This document shows positions 50,801 to 59,800 of a stretch of DNA of 64,000 bases, one piece after another. This DNA is from Sclerurus mexicanus. Its lineage: Eukaryota; Chordata; Aves; Passeriformes; Furnariidae. The notes below the pieces were generated by a model that had not been told where the DNA came from, ran no database searches, and worked only from the letters and a program-made list of their open reading frames with translations. The stretch's first letter is position 1. Every line of letters starts with the position of its first letter. The stretch is from positions 348,610 through 412,609 of the forward strand of contig VWZF01007161.1 in NCBI GenBank assembly GCA_013396755.1. The letters run 5' to 3'. The position numbers were made by a program, and so were the translations under genes.

Positions 50801-53800
50801 CCTAGCACGGCCAAGGGGAGCAGAGGAGACAAACCCCACCATGCCCCAGGGCCAGACCCAGGCTCTGGCGTTGCAGGTGATGGAATAACCCAAATCAGAG
50901 CTTCCCTCTCCCAGCGCAGTCCCTGACAGAGCAGCTCCGAGGCAATACGGGTGCTAAGAGTTAATTAACTTCTAGCACACCTTGTTTTTACAGCGCCAGG
51001 AACTGATTGATTCCAGAATTAACGTGATTTAAACCCATTTCCCTCATTCCCAGGAAAGGCGCATTTGTTACTCACCCGAGACAGCTCATCTTCCCCCCTT
51101 GCAGCCAGATTTCAGCATCCTTGAGCAGAACTACAACTGTGCACTTTGCCTACACACATCAGCCATATGGGCAGGGGATAGGAGTGGGGAGGACCCGGCG
51201 CAGCACGTGCATTATCCCTGCTATCCACAACCAAACAGATGAAAAAATGTCAGCAAATTAAAATCTGCAGGAGCTTAATTCTGGGCAAATGGGATGAAAT
51301 CCATTTGAGATAAAAAGAAAGAAAAAAAAAATCCAATACTGGAAAAGCCCAGCTCGAGGACAGAGGAGACACGTCTGCAGCCCCGGGTGGATCCGTGTGC
51401 TGAGTCGGGGGGTCTTGGGTTTTGCTGAGCAGCAGCACTTTGCAGGGAGCCCAGGGAGGGGACAGCAGGGAGGGAGGACAGCCGGCAGCAGCAACAGCCC
51501 GAAAATAAATACAGCTGGTGCAGAGGGAAGATCCAATCAGGCCAGCGCAAGGGTCAGCAGGACACAGGGACGTACCGGCCGCCTGGCTCTGCATGGCAGG
51601 GGACACACTGTCACCCATGGCCAGCACCGTGACCCCCACTGGGGCTTGGCCAGCTGCCCTGGGCCGGGACATCGAGGGGGACCCGTGTTGGCATCACCCC
51701 AGCATCCCTCCCAGTCCCTGGCTGATGGCAATGCCATTGCTGGAGGGAAGCGTCTCATCCCAGCCCTCCGAGGGCTCCTCTTCTCCAGGCTCTGCAGGGC
51801 AGCAGGCACAGGTGAGGCCAAGGGCTGGGGGGTGTGGGACTGCCCCCACATCCCGGGTGGAAACAGTGCACGGAGAACTGGTCACAGCCTCGCAGGGATG
51901 CCCGGGCTGGTCAATGGGTAACCCCCGTGGTCCCAAGTCCTTCCTGGGGTTTCCCACAGGACAAGTCCCAAGTCACTCACTGAGCCAGCTCCAATAGGCT
52001 CCACTCACCCAAACTGCCCCCACACCACTGCCCTGTGCCCTGGGGACAGCGTGATAGCCACACCAGCACCCCCAGACTGGCACCCCAGCCCCGGACACAG
52101 CATCAGAGGCGGGACCCTCCCTGCACGAACCCCCACACGACCCTTCCCCAGCCCCAGGGTGCAGACCCCAAACCCCTCCTCAGTCACCAAGGGACTGAAC
52201 TGGGTCGAGCCATGTGGAGTTCACCCAAGCAATTCACAGCGCCCCTAAATCCAGAGAACCCAGCAGCCATTCACCACCTTCAGTGAGAGTAAAAGCATGG
52301 AAATCTCTTACTTGGAAGCAAACTCGTTGGACGGGAGACCCCGGGATCAGCATCTGGATCAGGCACGGCAGCACACACAGCACTGCCCCCCCAGCACCCA
52401 CAGCCGGGAAACCTGCTCTCCAAAGCACCTTTTTTATCTATTTTCTTGACTTCATTTCATTAAGATTAGACAGTAAATCTTTTCCCTGAGCTAAATATTT
52501 CATTTCCATTAAATCCAGATTAGCTGCCTGATCTACGGCACCTCTTGCCCAGGCCCTGGCATTAACCTTTCACACGGGCAGAGGGCAACCAGAGGTTTTG
52601 ACCCCATTACTGGGGGGCTGTAACATGGTGCTGCCCCATGGCATCATGGGGTGGCCACAGTGTTTGACCCCATTATTGGGGGACCATAACTTGGTGCTTG
52701 GGCATGGGGCAAGCTCTGCTCCCCTCGGGGCAATGGGGCAGCAGGTCCAGCCACGCTCCCCTCACTGACATGGGGATTGCTGGGATGGGGACGACCTGGG
52801 GGGAACCCTCTCTGCCCCCCACAGAGGGGCTTGGGTCCAGAAGAAGATTTGGACACTTACTCAAATCCCCTCTGTGGGGGGACGTAATCCTGTGTAATTC
52901 CCCAGGGATGATGACAAAGGGGATATCCGAGGTATTCGAGGCATTTCCATGGGTCTTGCTGGGGGAAAGAATTTTCCTGAATTGTGGGGGTGGGCTTCTT
53001 TTTTTATTTAGTTCCGGATGATTGCTCAGGCCTGGCTCGGTGACATCCATCCCTGCCCTCAGCCCCAGCTGTTTGCTGGTCAGGTCCCTCCAGGATGCTC
53101 AGTGGGGACAGGACAGCTGGGACACGGGCACCTGGACGAGGTGAACATGGGCAGCTGGTGGTCCCCTCCACACCCTGGCCCTGCAGGGGTCTGTGCCCAT
53201 TGTCCCCAGGTATGGGGGGACTCTGGGGGACCCACATGCAGTCACAGCAGAGCGGGGGGACACTGCGTGACCAGGGCCACCGACCCACTCCCCCCATCCT
53301 TCCCACCGCCAGCCCGGCAGAGACCCCGGCACGGGGGCGTTGTTATGGAAACAGTAAGATCTTGCAATTCCACTGATTAAAGCAGGAATTGGAAAGCCGG
53401 GCCCAGAGCGGGGCCAGATGGAGACCTGATTCCCTAATGGCCATCGTCTCAGCCTGGCCATAATCCCACCACGTGTCCCTGTGCCAGCACCAGCTCCGTC
53501 CCCAGTGTTGGCCACACTGTGGAAGAGCAGCGGCTCTGCTGCTGCGCCGGGGGCTCAAGAGGTGCTGGGGACCCCGACCCCAAGGCAAGTATTGTCAGAG
53601 CATCCTGGGTTGTGTGACCACTGCCTGGCACCCTGGGCAGCCGATGGTCCCAGCAAAGACCACCCCAGCTGCTCCTGCTGCTGGAGCTGTCAGCAGCCCT
53701 CACCAAGCTCTCGCCTGCCTCCAGCTCTCACCCTGCAGAGATCAGTTTGTTTTTTGGCCATGCTTTTGGAGAATTCCCAGTGGTTCTCCAGCTAATCCCA

Positions 53801-56800
53801 TCTCCCGTGCCAACAACCAGCAGGAACAGGAGCCACGTCCCCTGCTGCAGGCACAGGTGGCGGCTCCGTGGGGCCAGTGACCTGGCAGGGTGGGGAATGA
53901 CCCGCAATTGGAGGTCCACCCATTCATTCCGGGCAGGACAGCCACCCAGGCTGGTGGGCACAGGGATGCCAGACTGAGATACCACCAAGCTCAGCTCAGC
54001 TGTCCCTTGGAAAGGGAGCTGGCATCTTCCCAACCCTTTCCCAACAGGAACCTCCCAACCCACGCCTGCACCGCTCAGCACTGCTCACTGGTCACCAAGG
54101 GGCAGAGGGAAGGATGCCTGTGGTTTGGTGGCACCACGGCAGTGTGGAGGTGGCACCTCGTACCTGATGTTGTCAATGAGGTGCTGGTGGGACTCCTGGG
54201 TCAGGACCATGCAGAGGGCGTACGCCAGGCACTCCACCTTCCTCTCAGCTGCGTACTGCTTCAGGACAGTGAACACCCTCTCCTTGAGCTCTGGCTGGTC
54301 ACCGAGGATGTCATCCACCTGCCACGTGGGAGCCAGGAGAGGAGAGGGAAGGACCCTGAGCAGTGGAGTGGTGAACCGTGCACATGGAGGAACTGGCATG
54401 TGGAGAACGTGCCTGACTCCCTGCAGCACCTGCTCAGCCAGCAAGGAGGCACCACGCAGGGAGGAGAGGGAACTTCAGACATCGGCCCTTCACACGGCCA
54501 CTGTGGTCTCACACTCATCCCTGGAACTGCTGTTCCAAACATTTCACCAGGACAGTGGTGAGACCCCAACCTCTGTGGGGTCACAAGTGGCCCCACAGGA
54601 GAAGCTCTGGCACAGATGGGATGGGATCAGTCTGGAGTCTGTCTGGCAGAAGACACTGCGTTGGGCTTTTGGAGCTATTTAAGCTTCGTCTATCACTCCC
54701 TGAGCCCCACGGACAGCACTCCCCTGCACTGGGGAGCTGCTGGGAAGTGGGGAGAGGGAGTGTGAAGGTGAGCACCAGCCCTGGAAACCGCACCAGCAGC
54801 TCCCAGCTGCTGTCCTGTCCTCTCCACCTGGGACAGGCAGAGTAATTACCTAATTACCATCGAGCCAATTACTCTGCACGGGACCCTCCTTATTCACCTC
54901 CTCCCAGGCTGGGGGGCTGTCCCTTTTCCTGGGGCAGTGGGATCTTGGTTCTCGCCTGGAGCACATACATGGGATGTTGGAATACCCTGTGACTGCTCCA
55001 CTGCACCTGTGCGTGTTGGATCTTCCTTCAAGGTGATGTTTTTCTGTTAACAGCAGGTTTAACTGCTGGATTTAACAGTAGAAAGTGGGGAGGAGCCCCT
55101 CACCCTTCCCTGGGGCACTGGGGGGGGGTGTACAGGGCTCTGGATGCACCCCTGTGGTGGCACCCGGCTGGGGAAGGGGAAGAGCCATTTCTTCCTGGTG
55201 CTTGGCCCACTTGGCAGCTCCCTGGGGAGGCCAACACCAGCACTGTGACCCCCACACAGCCCCCCCAGTGCCGCAGGCTCTGCACAGGCACTGCGGGAGC
55301 TCCCGGCAGCAGCAGCACTTCAAGGTCACCGAATCTGGGGCAGCCACAGCAGCAGCGTCCCCCGGGCAGGCTTGTGAGTTTCTCAGTTCCCAGGTCCAGC
55401 ACAGGACTGACAGACTGTGGAGTTCCTGGTGGGATGGATCCCAGTGGGCTGCTGTTAAATTTTTGCTGGGGCTGAGATCCAAGGGCTTGGTGGGTGGGAA
55501 TCACAGAACCTTTAAGGTTGGAAAAGACTTCCTAGATGACTGAGTCCAACCTGTGAGTGATCCCCACTGTGTCAGTCAGACCAGAGCACTGAGTGCCATG
55601 TCCAGTCATTCCTTGAATACCTCCAGGAAGAGTGGCTCCACCATTATGGGAGTGCTGCCACCCTTCAGGCAGTCCCCAGAGTGTCCCCAAGCATGCAGGG
55701 GACAAGAGGAGAGGTTGCCCTGGAACTGAGACCATGAGCACCTCCATTGCCTCCTGGTGATGCCCTCAGGCTGGTGGGACACTGGAACAGCTCAGCTCCA
55801 GCAGTGCCCAATACTACTGCTCTGCCTGCCAGGCAGGTGTGATTCAGCCTGGGGCTCTGCTGAATGAAGGAGGCTGGGAAAAAGTGACCTGTGGGCAGTG
55901 CAGGTGTGAAATACAAGCCACCAGCACCCTCCGACCTTCCAGCCTCACAGCCGGCAGGCAGGAGCGCCCAGGTGTTTGCAGCACCAGCAGCACCTGCCAG
56001 AGCTGAGCTCACAGGTAAATGAGGGGGTAAAGCACCCTGCTGGGTTTATTATTTTCTATGTCAAGTGAAAAAATTAAGCCACTTCAAACATCTGTGCTGT
56101 TAATTCCCTCTAGAGAGGCATTTGCCAGCTGAGCTGTGCTCCAGCATCCAGGAGCCAGTGGGGTTGTCACCGGTGGCTTTGCTGGGCAGGGAAGGGAGGT
56201 GGCAAAGGTGTTGATGGGGATGTTCACTGCTCAGCAGGGAAGGGCGGTGGCAGAGGTGTTGTGGGTGCTCCTGCTCAGCGGGGCAGAGGGAAGAGAGGCA
56301 CTGATGCAGGTATTCACAGCATCGCAACTAGCTTGCTCTCCTGTGATCATTCAGGAAACTTTTCCTCGGCTTAATGTGGCTTCATGAGGTGGAGGCGGCG
56401 TGGAACAACCTCCCCTCCTCGTTAATCTCCTGTAATCAGCAGGTATCTCTTTCCCATGCAATGCTCAGCCCTATGAATCCAAACCTCAGTGTGTAGTTGT
56501 GAATCTTTCATGTAGAAGCTGACTGAGGGGATTCGTCTGATACCCACAAACCTCCTTATGGATGTCTTGTTATTTTATTAACTCAGGATCAAAAAAACCC
56601 CACCAGCCTGATTATTTTCATAACAGCATTTTAAAAGGCTACTTTGAAATGGAAATTAGAAAGATTGAAAAAACAACTGTGATCAAATTTATAATTAGCA
56701 GGAGGCAATGTGCTTGGTAAAATACCCACTAGGAAGCTTTTGGGAACACAATGAAGATGTAATCACATTGATGTTTTCCCTTTTGCAACGAAGTAAGAAC

Positions 56801-59800
56801 TAAAATGTCTGGGGGGTGACAGGCTCAGACTTTGAAGGGACATCCAGACACGCAGCAGAGCAGGATCTGCCCCTGTGGGTTTCCCCAAGCTCTCGTGGTG
56901 CAAATGAATAAGTATTNGCAGGGCGCGCCCGCGGCACGACGCCACCAGGGCGGCCGCCGTCTCGGGCAGCACCACGGGCACCCCCTCCACTTCCAGCACG
57001 TAATCCCCCGGCTCCATCCCGCAGGCCGCGGCGGGCGACCCCGGGCTGACGGCGGCCACTCGCGGGGGGCTGCTGCTCGCCAGCTCGAAGCCGAAGCGTC
57101 CCCGCGGTCCCGGCGGGATGCGGGGGCGCCGCAGGCGGGACACCACGCCGATGCTCGGGGGCACGTTGCCGCAGCGCCGGGCCAGCCCCAGCAGCGCCTC
57201 GCAGCCCAGCGAGGACACGGGCTGCCCCTCGATCTCCAGCACCTCGTCGCCCGGGCGCAGCCCCGCCAGCGCCGCGGCGCTGCCCTCCTGCACCCGCAGG
57301 ATGTAGCACGGACCGGAGCCGCTTATCTGGAAGCCGAAGGACTCGGGCCAGCCCTGGTTGGTTGCCGGCATGGCTGTGACTGGAAAAGAAAGAGGGAAAG
57401 AAAGGAGTTGTGATGGCTTTTCCATCTTTAACGATAGTTCCCGTGGGTGCCAGGTGGATCCCATCGGGTGTGGGGGGTTCTAGTCTGCGCTGTGCTGTCC
57501 TCACCATTGGAAATGCCCCAAGATACGGTATTTCCCCAAGATTTCCCTAAAAAACAGCTTTTTTTCTTCTATCACTGGCTGCTGGCAGTGCCATTAGCAG
57601 TGAGGAGGCCACGTTGGCTGGAAAGGTTGGGACTGTGTGTGGCACCCAGACCATGGCCTGGCACAGCNAAGAGTGGCTCCACCATTATGGGAGTGCTGCC
57701 ACCCTTCAGGCAGTCCCCAGAGTGTCCCCAAGCATGCAGGGGACAAGAGGAGAGGTTGCCCTGGAACTGAGACCATGAGCACCTCCATTGCCTCCTGGTG
57801 ATGCCCTCAGGCTGGTGGGACACTGGAACAGCTCAGCTCCAGCAGTGCCCAATACTACTGCTCTGCCTGCCAGGCAGGTGTGATTCAGCCTGGGGCTCTG
57901 CTGAATGAAGGAGGCTGGGAAAAAGTGACCTGTGGGCAGTGCAGGTGTGAAATACAAGCCACCAGCACCCTCCGACCTTCCAGCCTCACAGCCGGCAGGC
58001 AGGAGCGCCCAGGTGTTTGCAGCACCAGCAGCACCTGCCAGAGCTGAGCTCACAGGTAAATGAGGGGGTAAAGCACCCTGCTGGGTTTATTATTTTCTAT
58101 GTCAAGTGAAAAAATTAAGCCACTTCAAACATCTGTGCTGTTAATTCCCTCTAGAGAGGCATTTGCCAGCTGAGCTGTGCTCCAGCATCCAGGAGCCAGT
58201 GGGGTTGTCACCGGTGGCTTTGCTGGGCAGGGAAGGGAGGTGGCAAAGGTGTTGATGGGGATGTTCACTGCTCAGCAGGGAAGGGCGGTGGCAGAGGTGT
58301 TGTGGGTGCTCCTGCTCAGCGGGGCAGAGGGAAGAGAGGCACTGATGCAGGTATTCACAGCATCGCAACTAGCTTGCTCTCCTGTGATCATTCAGGAAAC
58401 TTTTCCTCGGCTTAATGTGGCTTCATGAGGTGGAGGCGGCGTGGAACAACCTCCCCTCCTCGTTAATCTCCTGTAATCAGCAGGTATCTCTTTCCCATGC
58501 AATGCTCAGCCCTATGAATCCAAACCTCAGTGTGTAGTTGTGAATCTTTCATGTAGAAGCTGACTGAGGGGATTCGTCTGATACCCACAAACCTCCTTAT
58601 GGATGTCTTGTTATTTTATTAACTCAGGATCAAAAAAACCCCACCAGCCTGATTATTTTCATAACAGCATTTTAAAAGGCTACTTTGAAATGGAAATTAG
58701 AAAGATTGAAAAAACAACTGTGATCAAATTTATAATTAGCAGGAGGCAATGTGCTTGGTAAAATACCCACTAGGAAGCTTTTGGGAACACAATGAAGATG
58801 TAATCACATTGATGTTTTCCCTTTTGCAACGAAGTAAGAACTAAAATGTCTGGGGGGTGACAGGCTCAGACTTTGAAGGGACATCCAGACACGCAGCAGA
58901 GCAGGATCTGCCCCTGTGGGTTTCCCCAAGCTCTCGTGGTGCAAATGAATAAGTATTTGGGGTCATCCCGAGGGGATCTCCAAGTTCTTTGCAGCACCCA
59001 TCTGTTCTCCCAAGTCATTATCAGACCCTTCTCTCGCGTGTCCATGCCCCAGATCTGCAGCCCGGCGCGGTGACCGAGGCAGGAGCATCCCCTCACCCGA
59101 GCACAGCGCCAAGGCTGAGCGCGGGACCCTCCGGGCGCGGAGGGTGCCCAGAGCCCCAGCTCTCACCCCCTCCCCGGCCTTACCTTCCTGCTGAACTCCT
59201 GCGCCTTGTGCCTCCTGTCCCTGCGCACGGCGTCTCCGCGGGGCTCGGGGTCCGTCCCGGCCGCCCCTCGCTGCGGCCGCAGCANCTGTGACTGGAAAAG
59301 AAAGAGGGAAAGAAAGGAGTTGTGATGGCTTTTCCATCTTTAACGATAGTTCCCGTGGGTGCCAGGTGGATCCCATCGGGTGTGGGGGGTTCTAGTCTGC
59401 GCTGTGCTGTCCTCACCATTGGAAATGCCCCAAGATACGGTATTTCCCCAAGATTTCCCTAAAAAACAGCTTTTTTTCTTCTATCACTGGCTGCTGGCAG
59501 TGCCATTAGCAGTGAGGAGGCCACGTTGGCTGGAAAGGTTGGGACTGTGTGTGGCACCCAGACCATGGCCTGGCACAGCTTCTGTCTCTCATCTCAGCGG
59601 CACCCACCTGCCCCCCTCTCCCCTGGAGGTGCATTTAGGCATCTGCTTGTGTTCATTTCTCTGGGAAAACGATTATTTAATTTTCCTGGCAAGTCACATT
59701 AATGAACAGATGATCCAAGAACTTAAAACAGCCTGATTTTAACCAGCTTTTCTCAACGCTCAATATTTTAGCTGTTTGCCACTACAAAATTACTTCAAAT

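Larger units (their letters stand above)
42524..54163 (-). other. GRID2IP: Large GRID2IP intron
   Basis: About 11.6 kb between the two harmonin-homology exons. It holds a small 18-bp tandem repeat (42672-42735), the CpG-rich segment at 45.5-46.1 kb, the minisatellite at 49.2-50.8 kb and the MSCLG exon at 51.08 kb. No CR1 was recognised in it, unlike the rest of the window. Confidence 0.8.

Noticed and set aside
49222..50805. CRISPR-like regular repeat array
   Set aside because: Units abut directly with no unique spacers, the context is a vertebrate intron, and the unit is a simple CA-rich satellite.
49016..50893. Very long open frames (500-625 codons) on both strands
   Set aside because: They are produced by a minisatellite whose 21-bp unit is a multiple of three, and they run through a block of Ns. 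Not genes.
55628..58957. Recent segmental duplication of GRID2IP intron
   Set aside because: The copies are perfect, bounded by single Ns, and the rearranged contig order removes them. An assembly artefact explains everything.
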